35,527 nucleotides of DNA from Betaproteobacteria bacterium (lineage in GTDB: Bacteria > Pseudomonadota > Gammaproteobacteria > Burkholderiales > Burkholderiaceae_D). The stretch is taken from the NCBI GenBank assembly GCA_025356395.1, contig JANXTA010000053.1, forward strand, positions 1 to 35,527, written 5' to 3'. Positions 25,551 to 34,237 of the stretch are shown in pieces; position 1 is the stretch's first letter, and each line of letters opens with the position of its first letter. A program made the translations under genes and the position numbers. The notes beneath the pieces are model-generated. The model saw nothing but the letters and a program-made list of their open reading frames with translations. It was not told the origin of the DNA and did not search any database.

Positions 25551-26911
25551 GCGGCGGCTTCCTCGGCGCCCTCGCTGGCGGTTCGCGACTGCCCGCCCTG
25601 CTTTCGCTGGCGGTACTGACCACCAACGAAGCACGCGCCGCGGGCATCGTCGGCGTCCGCGTCTGGCCCGCGCAGGACTACAGCCGGGTCACGATCGAGA
25701 GCGATCTCGCGCTGAAGGCCAGCCACTTCATCGTCGACGGTCCCGACCGGCTGGTGGTGGACGTCGAGGGATTGCAGCTCGACACGGCACTGCGCAACCT
25801 GGTCGCCAAGGTCCAACCGAACGATCCGTACATCAAGCAGGTCCGCGTCGGGCAGAACCGGCCGAACGTCGTGCGCATCGTGCTCGACCTGAAGGGCCAC
25901 GTGAACCCGCAGGTCTTCAACCTCGCGCCGGTCGGCGAGTATCGCTACCGCTTGGTCTTCGACCTCTATCCCGACCAGGTCGAGGACCCATTGCTGGCCT
26001 TCCTCAAGAAACCCGACGGCGAGATCCTGCTCAAGCGCGACGGGCCACCTGAATTCGTCCCGGATGCCCGCACCGACCCGGCGTCGAAGTCGCTGCTCAA
26101 GCCGGCGCCCGCGCAGGAGGAGGTCCGCGATCCGCTGGCCGCGGACAACGGTCGTCCCGACCGTGGCGACGCGTTCGCGAAGAAGCCGCCGTCCGTCGCC
26201 CGCATCATCACCATCGCGCTCGACCCCGGGCATGGCGGCGAAGACCCCGGCGCGATCGGCGCCGGCGGCAGCCACGAGAAGGACGTCGTGCTCGAGATCG
26301 CGAAGCGCGTGCGTCGCAAGCTCGACGCAGAACCCAACATGCGTTGCATGCTGACCCGCGACGCCGACTTCTTCGTGCCGCTCAACGTCCGCGTGCAGAA
26401 GGCGCGTCGCGTGCAGGCCGACCTGTTCGTGTCGATCCATGCCGATGCGTTCGTCTCCCCCGACGCGCGCGGCTCGTCGGTGTTCGCGCTGTCCGAACGC
26501 GGCGCGTCGTCGACGGCCGCGAAGTGGCTCGCCAACAAGGAGAACTCGGCCGACCTGATCGGCGGCGTCAACATCGCGACACGCGACCGGCAGCTCGCAG
26601 GCGTGCTGCTCGACCTGTCGACGACCGCGCAGATCAACGACAGCCTCAAGCTCGGCAACGCGGTGCTGCGCGAGATCGGTGGCATCAACCGGCTGCACAA
26701 GGGCGAGGTCGAGCAGGCCGGCTTCGCAGTGCTGAAGGCGCCGGACATCCCCAGTATCCTGATCGAGACCGCTTTCATCAGCAATCCCGACGAAGAGAAG
26801 CGGCTCAACAACGACGCCTATCAGGAGCGGCTCGCCGATGCAGTGGTCAAGGGCATCCGCGGCTACTTCGCGAAGAATCCGCCGCTGGCGAAGACACGGC
26901 TGACGAGCTGA
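25451..26911 (+). CDS. amiC: N-acetylmuramoyl-L-alanine amidase (AmiC-like, Tat-exported)
   Basis: A periplasmic peptidoglycan amidase of up to 486 residues that cleaves the septal stem peptide from MurNAc during cell separation. A twin-arginine signal is seen (GRRRLLKRGLSGGFLGALAG, then ending near ARAAG). An AMIN domain follows (about 65-175, VRVWPAQDYSRVTIES, VDVEGLQL), then a Pro-rich linker and the zinc amidase_3 domain. In that domain IALDPGHGGEDPGAIG holds one His, and SIHADAF and ILIETAFISNPDEE hold the rest of the zinc/catalytic set. ATG 25451 overlaps tsaE by 100 bases; the in-frame GTG at 25481 is an alternative. The order tsaE-amiC-mutL is conserved, but seven genes now separate amiC from mutL. 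Confidence 0.94.
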   Translation: MDDAYRVGCVVAEPRKPRGTVAPGRRRLLKRGLSGGFLGALAGGSRLPALLSLAVLTTNEARAAGIVGVRVWPAQDYSRVTIESDLALKASHFIVDGPDRLVVDVEGLQLDTALRNLVAKVQPNDPYIKQVRVGQNRPNVVRIVLDLKGHVNPQVFNLAPVGEYRYRLVFDLYPDQVEDPLLAFLKKPDGEILLKRDGPPEFVPDARTDPASKSLLKPAPAQEEVRDPLAADNGRPDRGDAFAKKPPSVARIITIALDPGHGGEDPGAIGAGGSHEKDVVLEIAKRVRRKLDAEPNMRCMLTRDADFFVPLNVRVQKARRVQADLFVSIHADAFVSPDARGSSVFALSERGASSTAAKWLANKENSADLIGGVNIATRDRQLAGVLLDLSTTAQINDSLKLGNAVLREIGGINRLHKGEVEQAGFAVLKAPDIPSILIETAFISNPDEEKRLNNDAYQERLADAVVKGIRGYFAKNPPLAKTRLTS

Positions 26912-27723
26912 AGTTGCGGGATCAGCGGGCTGCGTTCGATCACGGCGCCCGCGTCGTCGAAACCCAGTACTAGGATCGGTTCCGGATCGTCGGGCCGATT
27001 GAAACGCCGCATGTAGTCGTGCGACCCGTAGTTCGCCGGGGCCTCGACCTGCGCGATGCCGAGCTGAGCCATCGTCTCCGGCGAGACCGTCCACAGCGCC
27101 CTGAATTCGCGCGGCTCCTGGCCCATGCGCGTCAGGTATTCGCTCGCACCAATCCTCGCGAAGAACGCGTTCTGCTCGTCGACCGCCGCCGAAAAATATC
27201 GACACCGCGCCTCTTCGTCCTCCAGATCGCGAAGATAGCGATCGACCAGTTCTCCACCGGAGTGCGCGAGCTCGCTGATCCGCCTCGGGCAGTCGGCCAG
27301 CAGTCTTCGGAAATCCTCCTGTAACGCGCTGCCGTGCCAGATCACGATGGCTCCGTCGTCGATGATCTTGCGACGACCGGCGAGGAAGAGGTAGTTCGCG
27401 CATGACGAAGCGCAGGCCTTCGAGACCTGCACGTCCGCACAGCGGTCCAGGATCCAGTTGGCGAGCACGAGGCCCGACCGGATCTCGCCGCCGGGCGAGT
27501 CGAGGATCACGCGGGCGATCCGACGACCGGCTTGACTGTCGATGAATCCTGCGACCGAAGCAGTATCGATCGAACCGGAAAACGTCACGATCTCCGATGC
27601 CGTCGATTCGCGGTCTGGCGTAGCTTCGCCCAGGCACTTGGTGGCGCCCGCGCAGCCCGTCATGACGAACAGGGCAACAACGAACCACGCGGCGAGCGCT
27701 CTCGCAAACTAACGGATCGACAT
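26863..27723 (-). pseudogene. ClpP/SDH-like serine protease-fold lipoprotein with TAG in the signal peptide
   Basis: From ATG 27723 the frame reads MSIR, TAG (27711-27709), then FARALAAWFVVALFVMTGC: a normal lipoprotein signal with a stop at codon 5. After the lipobox Cys comes a ClpP/SppA-like crotonase fold: ARVILDSPGGEIRSGLVLANWI (oxyanion-hole Gly pair), KACASSCANYLFLAGRRK (candidate nucleophile Ser) and AIVIWHGS. This matches predicted periplasmic proteins of the COG3904/SDH group. No other start codon would keep the signal; ATG 27663 starts just before the lipobox. CAG to TAG is the simplest origin. The 3' end overlaps amiC by 49 bases in convergent orientation and ends in TAG. Confidence 0.65.
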
Positions 27724-27741
27724 TTTCTTCGGTGACGATTG

Positions 27742-28368
27742 ATGAACAACAATTTTAATCTCGCACGCACGTTCTGGGACGCCGCGCGACGTATTCGCGC
27801 CAACATGAAATCGACGAGCAAAGCGTCCGCCGCGCCCAGCCCTGTCGGCACGCCCTCCCGCGAAACCGCCCTCGCTCTCGCGCAGCTCGATGCCATCCGC
27901 ACCGAATGCCGGCGGCTCGTGACCCGTCGCGCTTCGCTGTCGGCCGGGGTCGCGGTCGTCCCGCTCCCGATGCTCGACGTCGGCATCGACATCGCGATCC
28001 TCCTCAAGCTTCTGCCGCAAATCAACGAACGCTTCGGGCTCACGCCTTCGCAAATCGAGGGGCTCGATGCGGAAACCAAGCGCATCGTGCTGATGTTCGT
28101 CGGCAGCGTCGGCTCGACGCTGGTCGGGAGGCTGGTGACCCGCGAGCTGGTCGTTAGAATCCTGATGAGGATGGGCGTGCGCGTCACGACCAAGGGCATC
28201 GTCAAGTTCGTGCCCCTGCTCGGGCAGGCCATCTCGGCGTCGATCAGCTTCGGGGCGATGAAGCTGCTCGGTAACAAGCACATCGACGACTGCTACGAGG
28301 TCGCTCGCCGCACGCTGCTGGCACAGGCAGGGCAGAAGGTCGACGATCAGTGGGAAGTCGTCGCTTGA
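27742..28368 (+). CDS. Uncharacterised membrane-associated protein (possibly DUF697-like)
   Basis: A 208-residue protein with no function that I can name. A basic N-terminal part (1-60) is followed by a helical region with CRRLVTRRASLSAGVAVVPLPMLDVGIDIAILLKLLPQINERFGLTPSQIE cut by short turns, then VLMFVGSVGSTLVGRLV and KGIVKFVPLLGQAISASISFGAMKLLG. The two Pro/Gly-containing hydrophobic segments resemble the YcjF/DUF697 group that accompanies GTPases, but no GTPase gene is nearby. GGTGA at 27731-27735 precedes the ATG. The divergent ClpP-like gene starts 18 bases away. Confidence 0.7.
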   Translation: MNNNFNLARTFWDAARRIRANMKSTSKASAAPSPVGTPSRETALALAQLDAIRTECRRLVTRRASLSAGVAVVPLPMLDVGIDIAILLKLLPQINERFGLTPSQIEGLDAETKRIVLMFVGSVGSTLVGRLVTRELVVRILMRMGVRVTTKGIVKFVPLLGQAISASISFGAMKLLGNKHIDDCYEVARRTLLAQAGQKVDDQWEVVA

Positions 28369-28520
28369 CCCGACGAGCCGCGGTCCGACAAAGCTTGTCC
28401 GAAGCGCACGGTCGCTCAAGTTTTTCCGCCAGCCGACCGACATCCCTCGGGACGCGCGAATCCCGCAGGACCATGATGGGCGACCGCGCACTGCAGTCAC
28501 GTCAGGGACGAGAAGACACC

Positions 28521-29669
28521 ATGCGAATCAGATCTGGCTTGCGCCTCACGCCCCGATGGCTCCCGGCGCTTCTCCTCGCGTCGGTGTGCGCCTCCGCAAA
28601 CGCCGAAGTCGGCGTCACGAACGACACCATCCTGATTGGCCGCACCACTGGTGTGACCGGGTCGGTCGCGGGATCGATCAAGGAGAACACGGAGGCGATC
28701 GACGCCTACCTGGCCTGGATCAACAAGCAGGGGGGCGTCAACGGGCGCAAGGTCGTGCTCGAGACGATCGACGACGCCTTCGATCCGAAGAAGGCCGGCG
28801 AGAACGCCCGCAAGCTGATCAACGACGACCGCGTTTTTGCGCTCTTCATGCCGCGCGGCACGCCGCACACCGAAGCCGTGCTGGCGATTGCGGAGCCGGC
28901 GGGAGTCCCGGTGATCGCGCCATCGACCGGGGCTGAGATCTTTCACACCCCGGTCAGGCCGCTGGTCTTCAACGTGCGTGCCAAGTATCAGGACGAAGTC
29001 ATCGCCGCCGTCCGCCACTTCTCGACCGTCGCGGCGCAGCGCATCGCGTTCGTGGGGCCCACCGACAGTTTCGGCAAGGACGCGTTGAAGGGCTTCGAAC
29101 GAGGAATGGCGAAGGAGCAGCTGACGCCCGTGCTGGTCGCGACCTTCGATCGCGCCAAGGGCGATTCGACGAGCACCGTGCCCGACATGCTGAAGGCCGA
29201 TCCGCAAGGCGTCATCGTCGCGGCGTCGGGGACTGCCGCGGTCACCTTCATCAAGGCGATGCGGGCGCAGGGCAGCCACGCGCAGTTCGTGTCGCTGTCG
29301 AACAATTCATCGGCCGCCTTCGTCAAGGACCTCGGCGGCGATGCCCGCGGGATCCTGATGACCCAGGTCTCACTGGCGGCCGACAGCCCGCGAACGGCGC
29401 TGGGCCGCGAATTCGCACGCGTGGCGAAGCCAGCGGGCGCGACGTCGTCCTACGCGGCGATGGAGGCGTATTGCGCGGTCAAGGTACTGGTCGAAGGCCT
29501 GCGGCGCGCAGGCCGTGACCTGACGCGCAAGCGCTTCGTGGAGGCGCTCGACGGGATGCGGAAGTACGACCTGGGCGACATGGAGATCGACTATTCGCCG
29601 AACCATCACACCGGCTCGACCTTCGTCGAGATGACGATCATCGGCGCGAACGGCAATTTCCTGCGCTAA
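28521..29669 (+). CDS. Branched-chain amino-acid-type ABC transporter substrate-binding protein
   Basis: A 382-residue periplasmic binding protein of the LivK/Peripla_BP_6 type. The signal peptide is RWLPALLLASVCASANA (cleavage near residue 28). The mature part shows ILIGRTTGVTGSVAGSIKENTEAIDAYLAWINKQGGVNGRKV cut into the usual first strand and helix, DAFDPKKAGENARKLI, FALFMPRGTPHTEAVLAIAE and GVPVIAPSTGAE. Ligand cannot be told: members bind amino acids, amides, aromatic acids or urea. No permease or ATPase gene lies beside it, so it is an orphan, common in betaproteobacteria. The ATG 28521 was chosen because the signal peptide begins there. Its TAA overlaps the stop of the convergent hydratase gene. 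Confidence 0.88.
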   Translation: MRIRSGLRLTPRWLPALLLASVCASANAEVGVTNDTILIGRTTGVTGSVAGSIKENTEAIDAYLAWINKQGGVNGRKVVLETIDDAFDPKKAGENARKLINDDRVFALFMPRGTPHTEAVLAIAEPAGVPVIAPSTGAEIFHTPVRPLVFNVRAKYQDEVIAAVRHFSTVAAQRIAFVGPTDSFGKDALKGFERGMAKEQLTPVLVATFDRAKGDSTSTVPDMLKADPQGVIVAASGTAAVTFIKAMRAQGSHAQFVSLSNNSSAAFVKDLGGDARGILMTQVSLAADSPRTALGREFARVAKPAGATSSYAAMEAYCAVKVLVEGLRRAGRDLTRKRFVEALDGMRKYDLGDMEIDYSPNHHTGSTFVEMTIIGANGNFLR

Positions 29670-30532
29670 GGCAGGAACGAGACGCTGGCCGAACCGATGC
29701 CGTCGAACACCACGTCGACGCGCTGCTTCGCACGAGCCTCGATGACCTTCGTCCATGAACCCGTGGTGACCACGTCGCCGGCCTTCACGCCGCGCGCCGC
29801 GCCTGCCTCGCCGTCCGCATCGTAGGTGGGCAGGCGCCCGAGATGCGCGACGAACCACGGCAACAGAACAGCGGGATTGCCGAGCGCATGCGAACCGGTG
29901 ACGGACTGCTGCACCTTGCCGTCGATCGCGAGCGTGGCCTTCTGCTTGCGCAGGTCCACCTTGCGCCACGACACGATGCCGTCACCCAGCACGAAGGCCC
30001 CGTTGATCTGGTGGTCGGTCAGCTTGGCGAGCGACGAAGCCGTTGCAAAGTCAACGATCCGCGGCGTGACGATCTCGATTGCGACGTGCATGGCGGCGAT
30101 GGAATCGGCGACCTCGTCGGTCGTGTAGGGGATCGCGCGCGGCGGCAGGTCCACGCCGAAGCGATAGGCGATCTCGCCCTCGACGATGCACACGGGATGC
30201 GCGGAAGCGGGCAACGCGGTGCCGCTCGCATGGACCAATGGCGGTGCGATTGGCGCGGCCGTCGGCAGGCTGTCGCGCGAATCGGCACCCGCCTTCCACA
30301 CCGTGGCCGGCTGGTCGGGCCAAAGCGCCGCATCGACGCGCGCCTGAACTTGGTAGGCCGCATCGGTCGAGCGGACCGCGCTCAGGATGCGTTCCGCCGT
30401 CAGCTGGGGACCGCCACGATGCGCGCCGATCAATCGTCTGATTAGGAGTTCGAGCGACCAGGGCGCTGCCGCCTCGACCTGCGGCGCAAGGACGGTCGCT
30501 GCCGGGACTGTCGCGTCGGTCGGCTCGTTCAA
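29666..30532 (-). CDS. 2-keto-4-pentenoate hydratase-like protein (FAH superfamily)
   Basis: A 288-residue protein of the fumarylacetoacetate hydrolase superfamily, hydratase branch (MhpD/DmpE/HpaH-like). Motifs are IVEGEIAYRFGVDLPPR (EGEIAF-type metal ligand), AAMHVAIEIVTPR, INGAFVLGDG, and GDVVTTGSWTKV near the end. Such hydratases add water to 2-hydroxydienoates in aromatic degradation, but no other such genes are here, so the substrate is unknown. The start is TTG at 30532, whose TTGA overlaps the queD stop. It is the last gene of a dedA-queE-queD operon, and its TAG stop overlaps the TAA of the convergent binding-protein gene. Confidence 0.8.
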   Translation of the reverse strand: MNEPTDATVPAATVLAPQVEAAAPWSLELLIRRLIGAHRGGPQLTAERILSAVRSTDAAYQVQARVDAALWPDQPATVWKAGADSRDSLPTAAPIAPPLVHASGTALPASAHPVCIVEGEIAYRFGVDLPPRAIPYTTDEVADSIAAMHVAIEIVTPRIVDFATASSLAKLTDHQINGAFVLGDGIVSWRKVDLRKQKATLAIDGKVQQSVTGSHALGNPAVLLPWFVAHLGRLPTYDADGEAGAARGVKAGDVVTTGSWTKVIEARAKQRVDVVFDGIGSASVSFLP

Positions 30533-30945
30533 GCGAGCACCTTCGCGGGCGATCCGACGGCCTGCAGGGTCGATGCCGCCACCGGCTCGCCGGTGTAGAC
30601 GCAGCCGTGGCGATGCGAGTCGCGGCGGATGACGACGCGCGACAGGCCGGCGAAGCGCGGCTTGAGCTCGTTCCACACGAAGCGCGCGAGGTGCTCGAGG
30701 CTCGGACTCTCGAGCCCGGCGATCTCGTTCAGGAAGCGATGGTCGAGACGGTCGCGAATGCTCTCACCCGCCGCTTCGAGCTGCGCGAAGTCGGCGATGA
30801 ATCCGCTGTCCGGGTCCGGACTACCGGCCACCGCGATCTCGGCGCGAAACGAGTGGCCGTGCAGCCCGTGGTACTTATGGCCGAGCGGCATGTGCGGGAA
30901 CTGATGCGCAGCATCGAACCAAAATTCGTAGGTGATTTCGATCAT
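30529..30945 (-). CDS. queD: 6-carboxy-tetrahydropterin synthase-like protein (QueD/PTPS family)
   Basis: A 138-residue T-fold enzyme, normally converting dihydroneopterin triphosphate to 6-carboxytetrahydropterin in queuosine synthesis. Zinc histidines appear in FDAAHQF and LHGHSF. SGFIADFAQLEA, RLDHRFLNEI (Asp-His pair) and GLESPSLEHLARFVWNELKP are typical of QueD. In E. coli-type QueD the catalytic Cys lies in GHKCGRLHGHSF; here it reads GHKYHGLHGHSF, with Tyr in its place. The enzyme may use another residue or belong to a variant subgroup. ATG 30945 starts MIEITYEF, the family start. It is 50 bases after queE and coupled to the hydratase. Confidence 0.88.
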   Translation of the reverse strand: MIEITYEFWFDAAHQFPHMPLGHKYHGLHGHSFRAEIAVAGSPDPDSGFIADFAQLEAAGESIRDRLDHRFLNEIAGLESPSLEHLARFVWNELKPRFAGLSRVVIRRDSHRHGCVYTGEPVAASTLQAVGSPAKVLA

Positions 30946-30995
30946 GGAATGATCACCCGTGAAGAGCACGGGCGATGGGTCGTGCGTCGTTCCGG

Positions 30996-31646
30996 CTAAC
31001 GGATGCCGAGGAACTTGTGCGTTTGCATCGACAGGCGCCATTGCGGATGGGAAAGACAATATTCTACGGCCCGCTCGGTATGACGCGCCCTCGCCGTCGG
31101 ATCGCCGGGCAGCCCATCCATCGGCTGGATCAGGAAGTGTTCGAAGGCGAGGCCGACGAAGCGCTCGGGCATCGCCTGCCGTTGTGGATAGACCAGCTTG
31201 AGTTCCTGGCCCTTCGTGACCACGATCGCCGCATCGGACTTGGGACTGACGCAGACCCAGTCGATGCCGTCAGGCAACGGCAACGTGCCGTTGGTTTCGA
31301 TCGCGATTGAGAAGCCGCGCGCATGCAGCGCGGCAACCAGTGCATCGTCGAGCTGCAGCGCCGGCTCGCCGCCGGTGCAGACCACGAAGCGGTCCTGCGT
31401 GCGTTCGTCGGGCCAGTACGAAGCTACCGCGTCGGCCAGCGCCTCGGCATCGGCGAACTTGCCGCCGCCAAGTCCGTCGACGCCCACGAAGTCGGTATCG
31501 CAGAAGGTGCACACCGCCGTCGCACGGTCGGCCTCGCGCCCGCTCCACAGGTTGCAGCCCGCGAATCGACAGAACACGGCGGGCCGGCCGGCGTTCGCGC
31601 CCTCGCCCTGCAGTGTGTAGAAGATTTCCTTGACCGCGTAGCTCAC
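30996..31646 (-). CDS. queE: 7-carboxy-7-deazaguanine synthase
   Basis: A 216-residue radical SAM enzyme that makes CDG from 6-carboxytetrahydropterin in queuosine synthesis. It opens VKEIFYTLQGEGANAGRPAVF. The cluster motif is the long CX14CX2C form: CNLWSG..., then CTFCDTDFVG. This form is known from Burkholderia QueE, unlike the usual CX3CX2C. VCTGGEPALQ and IETNGTLPLP follow, and it ends MQTHKFLGIR, a normal C-terminus. The start is GTG 31646, eight bases after the dedA stop. The stop is TAG. Confidence 0.93.
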   Translation of the reverse strand: MSYAVKEIFYTLQGEGANAGRPAVFCRFAGCNLWSGREADRATAVCTFCDTDFVGVDGLGGGKFADAEALADAVASYWPDERTQDRFVVCTGGEPALQLDDALVAALHARGFSIAIETNGTLPLPDGIDWVCVSPKSDAAIVVTKGQELKLVYPQRQAMPERFVGLAFEHFLIQPMDGLPGDPTARARHTERAVEYCLSHPQWRLSMQTHKFLGIR

Positions 31647-31654
31647 GACGCAGG

Positions 31655-32305
31655 TCAGCTCGCGGCCTTGCCGCTGCGCTTCCTGGCGATGGCCGTCCAC
31701 ACGATCGGCAGCAGCGAGATGACGATCACGCCCACCATCACCAATGCGAGGTTGGACTTGATCACCGGGATGTTGCCGAAGAAGTAGCCGAGCGCGAGGA
31801 AGCTGACGACCCACAGGATGCCGCCGAGGATGCTGTAAAACTGGAACACGGCATGCGACATCGCGCCGACACCGGCCACGAACGGCGCGAACGTGCGCAC
31901 GATCGGCATGAAGCGCGCGATCGTCAGCGCCACCGGTCCGTACTTCTCGTAGAAGGCATGCGCCTCGTCGAGCGCGCGACGATTGAACCAGCGCGAATTC
32001 TCCCACTGGAACACCTTCGGCCCGATGTAGCGGCCGATCCAGTAATTCGACGTGTTGCCGAGGATCGCGGCCGCGATCAGCACGACCCCGAGCAGGATCG
32101 GATCCATGCTGCCGACGGCGGCCAGCGCCCCGGCCGTGAACAGGAGCGAGTCGCCAGGCAGGAAGGGCGTGACGACGAGGCCGGTCTCGCAGAACACGAT
32201 CGCGAACAGGATCACGTAGATCAGCACGCCGTAGCGGGCGATAAGTTCGGCGAGATGGATGTCCAGATGCAGGACGAACTGGACGAGTTGCAAAAGGAAA
32301 TCCAA
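31655..32305 (-). CDS. DedA-family membrane protein
   Basis: A 216-residue inner-membrane protein of the DedA/VTT superfamily, implicated in phospholipid (undecaprenyl phosphate or PE) flipping and envelope homeostasis. Typical text is YVILFAIVFCETGLVVTPFLPGDSLLFTAGALA, cut by a re-entrant loop, then GNTSNYWIGRYIG, EKYGPVALTIARFMPIVRTFAPFVAG with the conserved Arg residues, and a last helix before a basic tail. TTG 32305 gives the family start MDFLLQLVQFVLHLD. ATG 32347 (MPSFGPPSKN) would add 14 unconserved residues. It heads the minus-strand operon and is divergent from mutL. Confidence 0.92.
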   Translation of the reverse strand: MDFLLQLVQFVLHLDIHLAELIARYGVLIYVILFAIVFCETGLVVTPFLPGDSLLFTAGALAAVGSMDPILLGVVLIAAAILGNTSNYWIGRYIGPKVFQWENSRWFNRRALDEAHAFYEKYGPVALTIARFMPIVRTFAPFVAGVGAMSHAVFQFYSILGGILWVVSFLALGYFFGNIPVIKSNLALVMVGVIVISLLPIVWTAIARKRSGKAAS

Positions 32306-32361
32306 GCGGAATCCGTGATTTTTCGAAGGTGGCCCGAATGATGGCATACCGACCCGCGGCC

Positions 32362-32367
32362 TATACT
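32362..32367 (+). promoter_or_regulatory. Candidate -10 box for mutL-miaA
   Basis: TATACT at 32362-32367 is 34 bases before the mutL ATG. The -35 region (near 32339) is weak. It is the only good hexamer in the 96 bases between dedA and mutL. Confidence 0.4.
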
Positions 32368-32401
32368 TGTTAGTGGTTTCCGCCTGCCAGACCCCTCCCG
32401 C

Positions 32402-34237
32402 ATGAGTGCTGTCCCCTCCCTCGACGAGCCTCCACGATCCGCCGCGCGCCGGCCGATCCGTGCGCTGCCCGACGGGCTGATCAGCCAGATCGCGGCCGGC
32501 GAGGTGGTCGAGCGCCCGGCCTCGGTGGTCAAGGAACTGCTGGAGAACGCGGTGGATGCCGGCGCGACCCGCATCGACGTCAAGCTCGACGGCGGCGGCG
32601 CGCGACGCATCGTGGTCAGCGACGATGGCTCCGGCATCCCCGCCGACGAGATGCAGCTGGCGCTGATGCGCCACGCGACGTCCAAGATCGCGAGCCTCGC
32701 TGAGCTCGAACAGGTCGCGACGCTGGGCTTCCGCGGCGAAGCGCTCGCCTCGATCGCGTCGGTGGCACGCGTGACGCTGACGACCCGCACGCGCGACGCG
32801 GCCCATGCGTTGCGGCTGTCCCCGCTCGACGAGGACGATCGCCCGGCCCCGCTGCCGATGCCCGCGGCCGGAGGCATCGGCACCGTCATCGAAGTCGCCG
32901 ACCTGTATTACGCGACCCCCGCGCGCCGCAAGTTCCTCAAGTCCGAGCAGACCGAACTCGGTCACTGCGTCGAGGCCTTCCGACGCGTCGCGCTGGCGCG
33001 TCCGGGCATCGCGTTCACGCTGTCGCACAACGGCCGCGTCGTCGAGCATCTCAACGCCACATCCCCTGCCGAGCGCGTGATGCAGTTACTCGGCGACGCG
33101 TTCGCCGCCGCACATCGACCGCTGTCGTGGCACGGCGGCGACCTCGTACTGAGCGGCTTCGCGGGACTACCGACCGCCAGTCGCGCGTCGGCCAGCGCGC
33201 AGTACTTTTACGTCAACGGCCGCTACGTCCGCGACCGCGTGCTCAACCACGCGGTGCGCTCGGCGTATCGCGACGTGCTGCATGGCGACCGGCATCCGGT
33301 CTTCGTCCTCGCGCTCGAACTCGACCCGGCGCTGGTCGACGTCAACGTCCACCCGTCCAAGATCGAAGTGCGCTTCCGCGAGTCGCGCGGCATCCACCAG
33401 TTCGTGTTCAAGGGCATCGCCGATGCGCTGGCGCGTGGTGCAGAGCAAAGGGCTATCGTGTCTGCCAGTCCGGTCGCAGCGCCTGCATTCGACGGCGGCG
33501 GATGGACGCCGCCACCACTGCAGGGCGTCGCGCAATCGACCGCGAACTACGGCCGCCTGTTCGCGGAGGCGGGGCGCACGTTCTCGACCTTCGACGCGCC
33601 GTCGCCGGTGCCTGTCGCGACGCCCTCACCCGTGCTCGATGAGTCGGGCCTGGGCTTCGCCCTCGCGCAGTTGCACGGCATCTACGTCCTTGCGCAGAAC
33701 GCGCGCGGCCTCGTGCTGGTCGACATGCACGCCGCGCACGAACGCATCCTCTACGAGCGCCTGAAGAACGGGCTCGACGCGGGCCAGGTGCCGGTGCAGA
33801 GCCTGCTCATCCCGGTGACGCTGCGCGCCGACGCGCGCGAGATCGGTACCGTCGACGAGAGCGCCGAGGTGCTGGCCGCGCTCGGCTTCGACATCAGAGT
33901 GCTGTCGCCGACCACGCTGGTGGTGCGGGCCCTGCCCGCGCTGCTGGCCGGCAACGACGACGCGGGCGACGTCGAGACGCTGGCCCGCAACCTGCTGCGC
34001 GACCTCGAGGCCTTCGGCGCGTCACGCGTGCTGACCGAGCATCGCAACGAGTTGCTGTCGACGATGGCCTGCCATCGCGCGGTCCGTGCCAATCGACGCC
34101 TGACCATCGACGAGATGAACGCGCTGCTGCGTCAGATGGAAGCCACCGAACGCGCCGACCAATGCAACCACGGTCGTCCGACCTGGACGCAATGGACCAT
34201 CGGCGATCTCGACAAGATGTTCATGCGCGGCCGTTGA
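32402..34237 (+). CDS. mutL: DNA mismatch repair protein MutL
   Basis: A 611-residue mismatch-repair ATPase that links MutS to strand removal. The GHKL ATPase half shows [49 protein letters not shown] and the [11 protein letters not shown] transducer motif. After a linker of about 60 residues the C-terminal dimer domain holds [12 protein letters not shown], close to the DQHA(X)2E(X)4E metal site of endonuclease-type MutL, plus [12 protein letters not shown] and CNHGRPTW. This suggests an active endonuclease MutL, as expected in bacteria without MutH. The ATG 32402 fits the family. TTGA couples it to miaA. Confidence 0.97.
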   Translation: MSAVPSLDEPPRSAARRPIRALPDGLISQIAAGEVVERPASVVKELLENAVDAGATRIDVKLDGGGARRIVVSDDGSGIPADEMQLALMRHATSKIASLAELEQVATLGFRGEALASIASVARVTLTTRTRDAAHALRLSPLDEDDRPAPLPMPAAGGIGTVIEVADLYYATPARRKFLKSEQTELGHCVEAFRRVALARPGIAFTLSHNGRVVEHLNATSPAERVMQLLGDAFAAAHRPLSWHGGDLVLSGFAGLPTASRASASAQYFYVNGRYVRDRVLNHAVRSAYRDVLHGDRHPVFVLALELDPALVDVNVHPSKIEVRFRESRGIHQFVFKGIADALARGAEQRAIVSASPVAAPAFDGGGWTPPPLQGVAQSTANYGRLFAEAGRTFSTFDAPSPVPVATPSPVLDESGLGFALAQLHGIYVLAQNARGLVLVDMHAAHERILYERLKNGLDAGQVPVQSLLIPVTLRADAREIGTVDESAEVLAALGFDIRVLSPTTLVVRALPALLAGNDDAGDVETLARNLLRDLEAFGASRVLTEHRNELLSTMACHRAVRANRRLTIDEMNALLRQMEATERADQCNHGRPTWTQWTIGDLDKMFMRGR

